From assembly GCA_030844895.1 (NCBI GenBank), contig CM061229.1:125269546-125333545 (forward strand): 64,000 nucleotides of DNA, written 5' to 3'. Shown one piece after another: positions 47,877 through 60,215 of the stretch (position 1 is the stretch's first letter; every line of letters begins with the position of its first letter). The stretch comes from Ambrosia x helenae (taxonomy: Eukaryota > Streptophyta > Magnoliopsida > Asterales > Asteraceae). Both the position numbers and the translations under genes were made by a program. A model generated the notes under the pieces. It made no database searches. It was not told the origin of the DNA and was given only the letters and a program-made list of their open reading frames with translations.

Positions 47877-48251
47877 AATTGGGTTGGTTTTATAGTGGTG
47901 TGAGCTACATTTCTTAATGGCAGGTCATAGGTTTGAGGCAATCACTTTTCTAGATTAATTTTTGGTGGTCGCTTAGGCTAGCATTGTCGCATTGGTACCC
48001 TAAATGTTATAGAGTTAGTCCTGAGATGATTGCAAAAGATTTATTAGAATATATCTGAATAAGGATTATATTTATAGATCGAGTTTATGGATTGAAGATA
48101 CAAAATTTATTATATATTGGAGCACATAGTTAAAACATTTTATAACTGAATTACATAGTATTGTCTAGAAACGAGATACATAGGTTCAAACTGAACTAAA
48201 ATACCATACGTAATGCTTTAACCGTAGATAAAGAAAACACAAAGGCTGCAC
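47877..48251. other. Intergenic sequence 3' of the GST gene
   Basis: AT-rich, no gene seen. It presumably contains the 3' UTR of the minus-strand GST. Confidence 0.5.
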
Positions 48252-50426
48252 TCATGGTCTTATGGCTTGCAGCATCGTATAATGGTTCATTAGTGTTTCG
48301 CTCCCACACATGGCATCCTTAAGGGCTTGATGCGACCATATCCTGTTGGTCCACTCTAGCAGTTTTGGGGTTCTAACTTCATCAAATATCTTGAACTTGT
48401 TAAGTTTTTCGTTGAACTTAATCCACCCGAGAAAGCATCCTAGAACAGCATCTATATAACCTACATCATTTCCACCAAAATAAGCCTTCCCATTGCTAAA
48501 CTTCACAAATGCTTCTTCTAACAATTCAGATGCTTCATCTATTTGTTTCTTTACTTCCTTTTTTCCTTCTTCTCCATGTGTTCTCCGTAGATCTTCAAAC
48601 AAGGGGAAATACTGTAGAGATGTTTTTTTTTAATTAAATTTATATGTATTCTATATACAAACAAAAGCTGTCGAGCCTTATGAAACATGTATCTCACATA
48701 ATTATATACTAGTTCAAATATCTTTTATACATATATATAAAAGAGAAAATCATAAAAGTAGCCACTTTCATGTGTGTGGCGCCAAAAACATGTGTTAACA
48801 AGTGGACCAAGCTACATAACAACATCACCAAAAATGGTTTGACTTCACATTTATTAGCATATTGTGTTGCACTGAAGTGTTTTAAAAACCATTTTGTACC
48901 GGCCGGTTGAACCAGTTATACCGTATACTGGTGTCTTGCCAGCACGAATTAGTCTGGTAATTTGGAGAAATGGTGAAGGATTTTAACCGTCGGTAAATTT
49001 CGGTATATCGGTTTATAACTTTATACCGGCATCGGCAAAAGGTTAAACTTTGAAACAGTTTCCCAAACACAAGATTACTTCTTATATATGATACTTAGCT
49101 TATGTAATTGTAGTATATTTTGATTATTGGTAACTTAAACTTCTTACTAATGATTGTAGAAAACAAAAATAGCTATACTTTTGTTGATGAGGATGGCGAT
49201 GATAATAAATTTTATCTTTCAAGCGATCATGAACTTGATACATTCAATACTCTAATGGCATAAACCTATTATACCTCTTTCGGATTATTTTTTATTATAG
49301 ATTCACTTTTGAATTATGAAATCATGTTCTGTTGAGTTGTTTTTTGAGTTGAAGTTGTATTAATTTATAGAATTATAGGGAAAACTAGTCAATCCAGATG
49401 AATCGTCTGATACAACCCGGTTCAACCTGGTTGAATCATTTTTAAGGCTAATCCAGTATGGTTTAAAAAACCGGTTTTTAAAACATTGGTTACACATAAA
49501 AATTTTATATACATAAAATCAAATAACTTACTTGGTTAATATTTTTTTTTTTGTAAGTTTACACTTTTACTTACACACATGTAGGTATGTATATAGTTAT
49601 TATATCAACATAGACCTTACACATGTGTAGATGTATAAATAAACAAAATTTCTTTAAATATAAGAAATTTGTACAGCTTGTTGTCTGCCTGCCTGATATT
49701 CTTATGTAATTTGCCTTTTTTTGTTGAAATGAAAATTTAACTTAATTTTTTGTTTTAAAAAAAAATAAATTAAAAAATTCAAGGTTGATGAATAAACAGC
49801 AATTTTTTTATATTTAAAATTGAAAAAACAAATTATTTATGTTGCTTCGAAAGTCGAATCAATAAACATTTTCAAAATCATATTGTTTGCTAGAACCATT
49901 TGATTGGAAACACGATGCTAGCTACATGCTTTCCACCGTTAGGGTTGCTGGCCCAATGGGAGAAGCTATGCTTCTAGGAACACCTAAGGGGGAAATCATG
50001 GGTTCAAGTCCCATAAGGAGTGAAATTTGCCATTCAAAAAAAAAAAAAAAAGCTGCATGCTTCCAAAAATCAAATCATGCAATCTTTGACATATATATAT
50101 ACCTGGGTATCTATGTAATTAGCCCAAAATCGGTTATGAGCCCGATCTAAAGGGTCCGAGGGGAGGATTGGGTGGATATCATGATAGACTTCATCGAGGT
50201 ACTCAATTATGATAAGAGACTCGATAATGGGTGGTTTTGTTGCATGGATGAGAACCGGGACTTTCTTATAAACCGGGTTAGATGTCAACAAAAGCTCACT
50301 TTTGGAGTTTAGATCTTCGTCTATGAACTCATACTCAATAGACTTGAGGTTGAGGACAAACTGAACCCGGTTCACAAAATGACTTGGAGGAGCCCCAAGA
50401 AGCTTAAATTCACAGCTTTTCCCCAT
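48252..50426 (-). CDS. GSTU: Tau-class glutathione S-transferase, two exons
   Basis: Exon 1 50426-50103 (108 codons), intron 50102-48612 (GT...CTACAG), exon 2 48611-48252; phase 0, total 227 aa, the usual tau GST size. Exon 1 is the thioredoxin-like glutathione-binding domain: KLLGAPPSHFVNRV with the putative catalytic Ser15, VPVL with the cis-Pro at 57, and ESLII (Glu69-Ser70) for glutathione. Exon 2 is the all-helical C-terminal domain (YFPLFEDLRR...AYFGGNDVGYIDAVLG). The intron position is typical of the class. Tau GSTs are cytosolic enzymes that conjugate glutathione to xenobiotics and stress metabolites. A TATA-like TATATATATG lies about 50 bp upstream of the ATG. The frame is intact. 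It is the only confident host gene in the window; its 1.5-kb intron carries a SINE and a MITE-like element. Confidence 0.92.
48874..49490. mobile_element. MITE-like element in the GST intron
   Basis: GTGTTTTAAAAACC at the left faces GGTTTTTAAAACATT at the right. Inner blocks CGGTTGAACC and GGTTCAACCTGGTTGAA are also inverted. No target duplication is obvious. Confidence 0.5.
49916..50067 (+). mobile_element. Short SINE in the GST intron
   Basis: An A-box-like segment (GGCCCAATGGGAG), B box GGGTTCAAGTCCC (about 50011-50023) and a poly(A) tail at 50036-50051. The flanking repeat AGCTACATGCTTTCCA / AGCTGCATGCTTCCA is a near-perfect target duplication. The body is about 120 bp. Confidence 0.8.
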
Positions 50427-50474
50427 TGTTAGTGTTGATTAGTGTTGATGAATACTTGGACAAAGATGGTCACA

Positions 50475-51213
50475 TATATATACAAAAAAAATTACATGTG
50501 CCCTCTGGTATTTACAAAAGTGACATAACTTACCCTTGAGGTTTAAGAAGTTACATTTTACCCTTGTTTGTTATTTCATAATCGACAATATAATATAATA
50601 TATAGAGAGAATTAGGGAACGTTAAAAGAAAAGTTCTCACTCGGTCACTCCTAGTAAATAATTAGGTTGTCTTGTAAAAGAGGTCAATGGTGAAGCTTCC
50701 CGGCCCCACCGTTTTTTCTAAGTAGTGTAAATTTAAGTGTTTTCATCCGAAAGTTTTATACGTATTAAGTCCTACCCCCTCTGTTTTAAGGGTCTCATGA
50801 TTTTCGACCCTCACAGAATTTTTTTTAGCACCACCACTGAAAGAGGTACAAAGTTATATTGAATTAATCAAAATAATCAAAATCCTTAAGGGTACTTTAT
50901 GTAAGTAATAGTAATCAATCTTCAGGACGATGACCAACTTTTAAGTGTGCAGAATTTTCAAATGTGGCATTCAAGTTTGTCGCAATAAAAAATGAAGTCA
51001 GTAATTTAGACTTGTCAAAGGCTAACCGTTAACCGGATGTCTTTTATGAATGACTATTCGAAAAGAAACAAGAAATTTATTAGAAATAGCGACACAGGTT
51101 ATACTATTATTATAGTTTGAATAATTGTTTAAAAAAAGGATTTTGCAAGCGTTTAGTAAAGGAACTAGATCAGAGAATAGTCACAATTAATGCGACACTC
51201 TAACATGATGTGA
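50475..51213. other. Intergenic sequence upstream of the GST gene
   Basis: AT-rich, no gene seen beyond the GST promoter. Confidence 0.5.
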
Positions 51214-51586
51214 TATGTTTGGCAAAATTGGTCAAAAGCTAGTGGTCGGAAGTTGTTAGCGGTAGGTTTTTAAATATATTTTAGTGTTTGGCAGAGTCAG
51301 TGGATCTTTTAATAAAATGTATAAAATGACCAAACTTGGCATTAACTAAAAGCATGTATGCATGTTTTTTTATTGATAGAGTGGGTATTTGTGTCATTTA
51401 CTTATTAAAAGCTTGTAGCTAGTAACAGTTTTTTCTTAAACGCTATTACTAGTAGCTTTTCAATATAGAGTTTTTTCTTATAACCTAAAAGCTTTAAGCT
51501 CCTTTAATCAAACAAAACTATTATTGAGTATGAGTTTTTTCTTAAAAGCTGCTCATAAAAGCTCTTAAAACATCCTTGCCAAACAT
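51214..51586. mobile_element. Tourist/Harbinger-like MITE, copy 2
   Basis: TATGTTTGGC...GCCAAACATA ends and an interior matching the copy at 20420-20808 in order (GTGTTTGGCAGAG, TTTAATAAAATGTATAAA, GGGTATTTGTGTCATTTACT). It is diverged, and the 3-bp duplication is not recognisable. Confidence 0.75.
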
Positions 51587-51647
51587 AGCCAATATGGGAT
51601 TTGGATTATGGTAAAACAATAAGTTCGAGTCATAAGCATGGCAAACA

Positions 51648-51648
51648 C

Positions 51649-51681
<33 letters not shown>

Positions 51682-51970
51682 AAAAGTGAACTTCATTAGA
51701 AACAAACCGGCCAACCCACAAACCGGGGCGACCAAACAAACAAGAAGATTACATACATTTAAATTTACACCTGTTGGACCAGTTTAATGTCTTAAGTTTA
51801 GATCTATACTTGACCCACAAGAATCCCAAAGCCTTAACTTCCCCAATGATGTCTTCCATACGTCTCCCTGCCTTCGAACCTCAACGCGTTTTGAGCTTTC
51901 CAAATACTCCAACAACCAATTATAATGATGCTGTGAGGAATCTCTTATTCAAATCGTTTTAAGCCCAAAT
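51648..51970 (-). mobile_element. 5'-truncated LINE, ORF2 C-terminus and poly(A) tail
   Basis: In minus orientation MEDIIGEVKALGFLWVKYRS, the end of a plant L1-type ORF2, is followed by a short 3' UTR and a tail of about 30 A (51650-51682). In-frame stops lie upstream. Confidence 0.75.
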
Positions 51971-52324
51971 GCAAGTGAAACTCCAGAAGGTCTCTAACAG
52001 AAAAAATAACAAAAGTTAAAAAGTGAGTACCAACGAGCCCACCAGCCCAACCCGTGTAACGGGTTTTGACATAACCCTTTTATGTAATTATTTAATACAA
52101 TTTTACATGTTGATATCGCATGTTGATGACCAGGTTTATCAACGAGACATGCTTATACTTTTACAAGTAACTAAATATTATCCTAAATTTCTAACCCTAG
52201 TCACATATACGTATTATTAACTTTTATATACAGAGTGTACAAAGTTTTTAGTTCAAAAACTGTTTAAACTTGTGTCAATAATTGTATCGAACATGTCATA
52301 TTGTCCAAGTTATTGAACCACTTG

Positions 52325-52500
52325 CACTACAAGAATTTGGCCCAATAGCGACGACATGGGGTATGTTGTCGCTATTGCTCAATCAGTATGACATCTTTTT
52401 GAACAATCTGGGACTGTTGGATGATAAGCTGATCTGACGATTGGGGATGATTCATATCGAAGAGCAATAGCGACGACCTTTCGTCGCTATTGCTCCAAAA
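52325..52500. mobile_element. CACTA-type end with hairpin
   Basis: CACTACAAGAATTTGGCCCA begins at 52325, followed by AATAGCGACGAC repeats. A perfect stem GAGCAATAGCGACGA / TCGTCGCTATTGCTC with a 4-nt loop lies at about 52461-52494. The opposite terminus was not found. Confidence 0.6.
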
Positions 52501-53104
52501 ATTATTAGCGCCTTTTTTCCCTCCAGATGCAGTTGTTCCCTCAACCCTCCCCCCCAACCCAACGTTTCCTGCTTCCTCTAGTCCTTCAACAGTTCCAGCT
52601 CTCCACCTCTTTTTCGGCGTCACCCAAGTTGTTTTCGGCCCCACCAACACTCAAAATCCAACCGCCACCATAAAATTACAACCACCAGCACCCAAATTGG
52701 CCGACCACCTCTCAAATCCGGCAACCGCATTTCAATTCAGGCCACCTCCACTCCACCCCATTCCAGCCACTACCACTCTGATTCGGCCACCTCTTTGTGT
52801 GTATGTTATATTAATTTGTTTTTTTATGTTTCTTTTTTTTCTTTTCTCTAATTAATTTGTGTGTATATGTTTGTTTTTATGTACTAGAAAAAAAAGAACA
52901 AAAACCCATTAGTTTTTCCAACTCTAAATATTTAAGTTACATCTAGAACTCCCATTTTGGCTTCAAAGATTTCCTTTAATTTTCCCCATTAAATTTGATA
53001 TACGTTATCCATCTATCAATGTCACTCGTTTTAAGTTATCACATGAGTGAATGAATAACGAATTTCATTAATTCACACACGGTGGTTAAATAATCTATCA
53101 TACC
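52500..53104. other. Pro/Ser-rich coding-like tract and AT-rich sequence
   Basis: The plus strand is open at 52490-52855, but composition (CCNCC-rich) explains it. There is no domain and no conserved motif. Confidence 0.35.
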
Positions 53105-53199
53105 AAACTAGAGGTGTAGTTTCAATATTGATTTGATGTAATTGGTGTGTGCGGTTCTCTCCGTCTTGGAGATTTCCACTTTTGTTTAATGAAGTTCAA

Positions 53200-53238
<39 letters not shown>

Positions 53239-53245
53239 AGAGGTG
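53105..53245 (+). mobile_element. Very short LINE 3' end with 12-bp duplication
   Basis: 53117-53233 is a LINE-type 3' UTR (...TTAATGAAGTTCAAGTT) with a tail of about 32 A. AAACTAGAGGTG is duplicated at 53105-53116 and 53234-53245. Confidence 0.8.
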
Positions 53246-53735
53246 CACAAAAAAAATCCAGAACCAGCCCGACTATGTTCGTTAGGTACGTATACTCGTG
53301 TACGGTATTTCTATAAGAAAGTCAGGCTTGAAACTGGACCCGATTTATACCTGGCGTTTAATATCCGGAACCGAGTTACAATCTACCCGAGAATTTATAT
53401 ACCCGGAACCAGGTTGTATACATGAACCTAGTTACAATTAAAGATTTAAAGCCCCTGATTTTTACTTACCTTTACCCACTTACCCATTTAATAACTTGGG
53501 AGTATTATTGGACCCAGGGGTGGTTCTTCACTTGGGTCGGACCGGACCTCGACTCACCCAGTTTTTTCGTTTCGTAGTGTAAATTTTACAGAAAATTTCT
53601 TAAAACTTTTATATGTATCGAGTCCGGCCCTACCATGTTTTTTGTTTAAGATCCGCCACTGGTTGGACCGTTTGTTAATTGTAAGCCACTGAAAAGATTT
53701 GAAAGGTGAAGTGCAGTTTTGCCATTTGTAAATGG
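53246..53735. other. Gene-free sequence with CCCGGA/GGACC words
   Basis: 53260-53430 has ACCCGAGAATT and ACCCGGAACC words, like decayed hAT subterminal repeats; the ends were not found. Nothing else is seen. Confidence 0.4.
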
Positions 53736-53739
53736 CATT

Positions 53740-54047
53740 GGAGTATTCACATCACATCCTCTATCTTTATCCACCAAATTATACTAAAACCCATTATGTT
53801 TTCTTTTTCATAATCAATTAAATAATATTTTTATACTTTTATCATTACATTTTCTCAATTCTTCACTCACAACTACTTTCAAAATACATTAAAAATAAAT
53901 AGGGTGAAACAGTGTCCCTCCAAATATATAGGTGAACAGTAACATTTTCTCTCTCCTTTACACACAAATTCTCAAAATCACTTTTTAAAATATGAGTGAC
54001 ATACTCACACAATTTACAATTTTAATAGATGGGATGTGAATGCTACC
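53740..54047. mobile_element. MITE-like element with GTATTCACATC ends
   Basis: GGAGTATTCACATCACATCC on the left faces GATGGGATGTGAATGCTACC on the right; about 308 bp, AT-rich, non-coding. The target duplication is not resolved. Confidence 0.5.
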
Positions 54048-55372
54048 CGTTAGACAATTAGTTCCACCAATCGTTGGACTATTTCTTTCACCTCCAACCC
54101 TAGAACCAGCCACCATTCCTATTTGATCCACACCCCAACCTCCACCACCCATTTGACCATTTCTCAAATTTTTATAAATTCGCTCTCATTCTTAGATTCC
54201 CCTCTCTTTCAATGGATTTATACCACGAACCACCCATACAACACCGATAATATTTTTGGTGTCTAATAAAAATATTGTTATTAATTTTTAAATTCAGAAC
54301 AAGTCCGTTACAACCTGGTTGCTTTTTTTTAATATTGACTTTCATTAAAACACCACCGCCAAACCCGAAAACCGAGTGGCAAAAACAACCACGACTTACA
54401 TTATATTATATTTACGCCAATCTAACCTAGTCAAACTATACATCTTAGCTCTAGTCATGACCCAAAGAAAACCAAGAGACCTGACCTTGCTAATAATCTC
54501 TTCCAACATAGCTGCTTTGCCTTTGAACTTCATCTTATTTCTATCCCGCCATATCGCCCAACATCCGAGAATGATGATCCCTTGAAATAAATCTTTCGCC
54601 TTACCCTTCAACCGCACGATATTATACAACTCCACCAAATCTCGAAAGGAGAAATCAAAAACTATATAAAAACAACTCCTTAGCTACAAGGACTGCAGTA
54701 TAGGGAGTAGGGTTGTCGAACCACGAGGAGTATGTGGCTAGTGTCAATAGAAATTTTATCAGTTAAACTAATTAATTAAAAATGATATTTTATGAAGTAA
54801 AATGTTGCGGTGCTTAAAAAATTGATTAAATGATTTGAATAAAGACAATGATAATAAAGAAGCAACTCCCTGTAAGTTTCAGGTTCTAGGTTTCACACAA
54901 AATTCAGTTATTTGATTGGGAACCACATAGACATGGTCCTGGATACGGAAAACCCATTTGCGACATAATATCGATCAAAAAACCCTAATTCACATTGTCG
55001 TACGCCTTCTCAAAATCAATTTTCAACAGCAAGGCCTTAATGTCATTTATTTTGCAGCATGAAAACAACTCATTAATATTCAACGAGCCGTCCAAGATGA
55101 ACTTCTCGCTTAAAAAGGTTGATTGGGATGAAGACACAACCTTCCCAAGCACCTTCTTTAAGCGATTGGCAAGAATCTTGGATATAATTTTACTAATAAC
55201 CCCTACCAAAGTAATCGGTCGGTAGTCATTTAACTCCACCGGGTCCTTCACCTTAGGGATGAGAGTAATAAAAGACAACCCGCACCCCACATTAATCTTC
55301 TTTTTGGCGTAAAAGTACGCCAAAATATCCGCCAGGTCCTGTTCAAAAAACACTAAAAATGCTTTATAAACC

Positions 55373-56370
55373 TCAAATTAAACCCGTCGGGGCCGGCGCC
55401 TGATCATCACCACACTCGAAGGCTGCCTCCTTGATCTCCCCCACCGAAAAAGGCTCAATCAGCATGTTGCAATCAACATCAAATAACCGCATCAGATTAG
55501 AACACTCGATAGAAGGGCGATTAGGAACTTGTTCCGAGAACCTGTCCCTAAAGAAGCGAAAGACCTCTATTTTAATAATCAAAGGTCTAGTGTACCAGTC
55601 ACCGTCCACAGAGAGGCCCGGAATGCTATTAGAGACGATTCTACAATTAACCACACCATGAAAGAATTTTAAGTTTTCGTCATCGTCTAACGCCCACCTA
55701 ACTCTAGACCTTTGTTTCAAAATCAAGCGCCTTTCTAACCCCTGTTTCCTTCAAAATATGTTTACTTTCCACATAAATCCATTCTTCTTCCTCCGAAAAA
55801 GACCGACTATCCATAGCTCCTTCCAATTATTCAACTTCCGACAAAGCAACCGCTTCCTCTTCAGAGTCTTTAGCAGCCTTTTCCTCTTTCCATTTTCTGA
55901 TCCTGTTCCTCAAAAAGGTGAATTTCTTAGTCAACCTAGAGTCACGAGGACCACCGCCATCGAAGGACAAAAGAGCTTCTTTTACCATATCATCGAACCC
56001 ATCAACAGCCAACCAGGAATTAAAAACCCGGAACGGCATGACCCCAAAACTCATCGACTTAAGAAAGCCATAATGGACAATGATCAAAGAACCGAGAAGG
56101 AATCGCCCTAAGATTCGCATCCGGCCACTTATTGAAGAAGTTCGAACACACCAACATTCTATCAATCTTGCTAAATTTCCGCCCGTTATCACCGATACAA
56201 GTGAACTGATTACCTCTCAACCCATACTCTAAAAGCCCGGCTCTATGAATAAAGGCATTAAAATTCCTCGCACAAGTATGCATAAGCGCAGAACCTTTCC
56301 TCTCTTCTGCAAACCGCACAGCATTGAAGTCTCCCATAGTAACCCACAATCCACTCACTGACCCCATCTC
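55373..56370 (-). pseudogene. LINE ORF2 endonuclease C-part and linker
   Basis: The endonuclease/exonuclease/phosphatase fold carries GDFNAVRFAEERKGS and a DH pair (SRFFDHCPLWLS) at 56350-56065. The RT-proximal linker follows, with KEALLSFDGGG, KQRSRVRWALDDDENLKFFH and the insert PAPTGLI near 55380. It nicks target DNA in the L1 family. Several frameshifts separate the open blocks. Confidence 0.8.
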
Positions 56371-57988
56371 TACTTCAATAGCTCCCCAAAGCTCTTATTT
56401 CGCTGCAACACCTTAAAGTGCATACACGGATAATATTCAAAACCTCCCCACCACCTTTAATGCAACCGGATGATCTCAAAAAATTCCTCTGCACTACGCC
56501 AAAATGTGGCTTTAGCCACACATTTCCTAGAATCGCCCTGCCACACTTTTGATTGAATGTATGGCTAAAGGTCATTTCTAACATTTGAAAAACTTTCAGC
56601 CCACCTTTCGCCACATATCTTATTTATTCATGTGACCATTGTATAACAGCTCAAAACCTTTAGCCACACTTAAGAAAAAAAATGTGACATTTATTAGTCA
56701 TACCAAAAAAAAGTGTGGCCAATTGTGATCTAAGGCAACAATATTTATTTCATGTGACAAAAAACTATAACTTCTCAAATCCTTTAGCCACACTTTAAGA
56801 AAAAAATTGTGACATTTAGTAGCCACACTAGAAAAGTGTGGCCAAATGTGATTTACAGCCACAGTATTTTTTTGATGTATGGCTAAAAGCTAATACATAT
56901 ATGGCCACATATATTGTTGTGTGACCAGGGACTAATCAATAGCCACACTTAAAATTAAAAAATTTCATGTGGCTTTACATAAACATTCATCACACCATCG
57001 ACCCTTTATTTATTTTTGTATCACGGAATGATAATATATGTCATGGAAAAATATATGTGACCAAAGTTAGACAATAGTCACAATTAAATTTACAAAAAAA
57101 AAAAAAAATCATGTGTCTTTAACTATTAGCCACACTAATGTTATTGTTTATTTTCATGTGATGAAATGATAGCAAATGTTATTTAAAAATATGTGTAATC
57201 AAAGTTTAGACAATAATCATATTTAAAATTGTAAAATTTCATGTGGCTTTATATAAACTATTAGCCACACCATCTTCACTTAGTTTTTTTTTGTGACGTA
57301 ATAATAACAAATGTCATGAAAAAATATGTATGGCCAAAGGTTAAACAATAGTCACACTTATATAATTACAAAATCTAATGTAACTATACATACTACAACT
57401 TCCTTTTCAAAATAATTCTCTCTTAAAATTACAAAATTTCAATATCCCTCCAAAAACTCCCCACCAAAATATTTCATCCTCTTAAAATTACAAAATTTTA
57501 ATTTCCCTCCAACCCCCCCCCCCCCAATATTTAATCCTAAAAATTCCCTCTCAAATGCCACTCTCATTAAAAAAAATTACATTATACTATATTAAATGAA
57601 TGACACTTTAGTGACATGTAGTTAAAATGCGCTGGTATTTTTTTTCTTTTTTTATCGCTTGCAACGAGGATGAGTTCTAAGTGCCTCATTGGAGCATTCT
57701 TTTGCGTTAACGAAACATTATTCAAAAAAAAAAAAAAAACTGATCACTTCTAAAAAAAATGTTTTTTTCTCACAACTTTACCGATCACGTTGTATCTCAA
57801 TATAGTAACATTTTATCAACCTATCTTTTTTGAATTTTCATCTAATGCTTATAACGGTCTACAAACATAAGCTCATTGTGAACCTTGCTATAACATGTGT
57901 TCCTACTGTAACAAACTAATACCAAAAGAATTACCGCCGCATCGCGTGAAGACCGTTACATAGTACTACAAACATTTATGCACAACAA

Positions 57989-58026
57989 CCGCGCTCGCGG
58001 CGAAGCGCGGGCCAATTAACACCTAG
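57989..58026 (+). mobile_element. Helitron 3' terminus inside CACTA element 3
   Basis: Hairpin CCGCGCT...AGCGCGG (57989-58010) followed by AATTAACACCTAG|T. The matching 5' TC end was not located with confidence; it may lie near 57550-57600. Confidence 0.55.
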
Positions 58027-58429
58027 TTTAGTATAAATATACACAAGATATAAAATTGTAAAATTTCATTTTATCATTTTTGTAATTTCTTTTCAAACTT
58101 TTATATATTTGTCTTTGTAACTAATTTAGGTAAGAATATACATAACAAATGCGTCAATTTTGAAGTTTTTGCGTTTCATCATGTCATGAATGTACTATAG
58201 GCTTATTGCGTTGTAATGAGTATAGATGACCTCACAACCGGTAATGGAAGTACCGATCCTGAAAATGGAAGAAATAGGTACCAATTACAAGTAGAAAACG
58301 AGTATTATGATATAAGAATTTGAAGGTAAATCAGCCCAAAATATCGGATTGTATTGAACTGATACCGCTACCAAAAGTACCGTTGTCGATAACGCAAAAA
58401 ACGGGTACCGGTACCGAAAATGGTCGTAC

Positions 58430-58738
58430 ATGTCTTAATAGACCATATTAGGCCTTAATGGATCACAATGGACACTAGTAGATCATATATGTCTTAATGG
58501 ACCATATTGGGCCTTTATGGATCACAATGGACATTAATAGATCATATATGTCATTATGGGCCATATTGGGCATTAATGGATCATATTGGACAATAGTATA
58601 GCATATATGCCTTAATGGGTCAAATTGGGCCTTAATGAATCATAGTGTCTTAATAGCCATTTTGGGTCTTTGTGGATCACAATGGACAATAATAGATAAC
58701 ACCTGTCTTAATGGACCATATTGGGCTTAACGGATCAG
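58430..58738. repeat. About 60-bp minisatellite, five diverged copies
   Basis: The unit includes GTCTTAATGGACCATATTGG, CCTTAATGGATCACAATGGA and a third block like AATAGATCATATAT. Copies begin near 58431, 58490, 58549, 58609 and 58703. Confidence 0.8.
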
Positions 58739-58749
58739 GATGAAAAAAA

Positions 58750-60215
58750 TTGACCGGAAACATCCTTTTTACACCTGCTTTCATGGTATGCAGAAGCAGA
58801 AATTCGCGGAGGTGTTGACAATTGCCACAATAATGGCTGGATGTCGGATTATAACTAGTAACATCTAGATGTTTGTATAGGTCCAACGAAGACGATTGTT
58901 AAAGTTCATTAGTTGTTCCTTTTCTTTTTATTATTCATATAGTCTTTGATTTATCTAATTTATGTACAAATTATTATTTTCCTCTTTATTATTCATATAT
59001 TCTTTCATTTTACGTCTTAAATAGGGATAAAAGGATCTGAGAAAACGGCTGAAGTAGTTGATTTACCCAACACCAAATATAAATCTTGGAGGATTTACAG
59101 AAATAGAGGTTAACATCATCTCATCACTTAACTTCAATATTGGAATCAGGTAAATGTGGTGTTTATATGAATTATTATTTATTTATTTATTTATTTGTTT
59201 TGTTTCACTAAACTTGCTATCCCTATGAATATAAGGATGTGGTGGTGGTCAAACAAATTACAGTTTTTATGCATTTTGCATTTTTGTATGTATTATGCAC
59301 AGTATTACTCAATGTTAAAACAAATTATAGTTTTTATGCATTTTGCATCTTTCTTATTGGCATTATGTAGCTTTAATCCAAGTAAAAACAAACTGTAGTT
59401 TTGTATGCATTATGCAAACCATGTAGTTTTATTGTCATATGCAATTTTAATCCAAGTAAAACAAATTGCAGTTTGTACTACAGTTTTATTAATGTGTAAC
59501 TGGTCCATTTGGTGATTCGTGGCACTGTTATTTTATTGTTACTTAATGTGAATACTAAATGCATTTGTTGTGATGTCTTGTTTATGTGGTCTTTTTGTGT
59601 GAGGTGTTCTCCTCTGGATCTAATGGTAGGATGACAACAATGGGTGTATATGTGGAGGTTTTATTTCTTGGGCATCTAAGGTACCTAACTTTTGATATCA
59701 TCTGGTTATTTAACTATTAGAGGCCTGTTAACGGGTCAAGGTAAAAACATTAATATTTCCCAGTGTAATTAAATTTTTTATCCATCTTTTCATAGCAAAC
59801 AACTTATCGTGGGTTTGTTATTTATTTATGTTGTTTTTTTACTTCAGCAAAAAAAGGTTTGGTTACGAAAAAGTGGGCAAATATGGAATGAGATTAAACG
59901 ATCATGAGCCAATGACTAGGTTTGAAATGCTGAGGTTAATGTTACGGATACTGTTACGCAAAGTTCATCGTTTACGTCCAATGATCCACGTCCCATTAGG
60001 CGTTCGCATAAGCTGAAGAGTTTTGAGTAGGGCACGTTTTTTTTATCTTGTCAATGTTAAATGTTTTTGTTTAGCTTGCTATTATTGGTTCTTTTTCTTT
60101 GTAATTTAATTTTTGTATTAAGAATGGATTCTGGTTTGTTAGTGTAAATGCCATTTGCGTTTTAAGTTTAAATGCTTTTATTTTACAAATAAATAAAAAA
60201 TAAAATGGCTAATTA
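58750..60215. other. Interior of CACTA element 3 without a supported gene
   Basis: Short open frames (58677-58886 minus, 59195-59398 plus, 59828-60016 plus) have no recognisable domain. TTTTTATGCATTTTGCAT repeats occur at 59262-59350. Confidence 0.45.

Noticed and set aside
52490..52855. Proline-rich 121-codon ORF
   Set aside because: Explained by C-rich composition; no conserved motif, and it overlaps a CACTA end.
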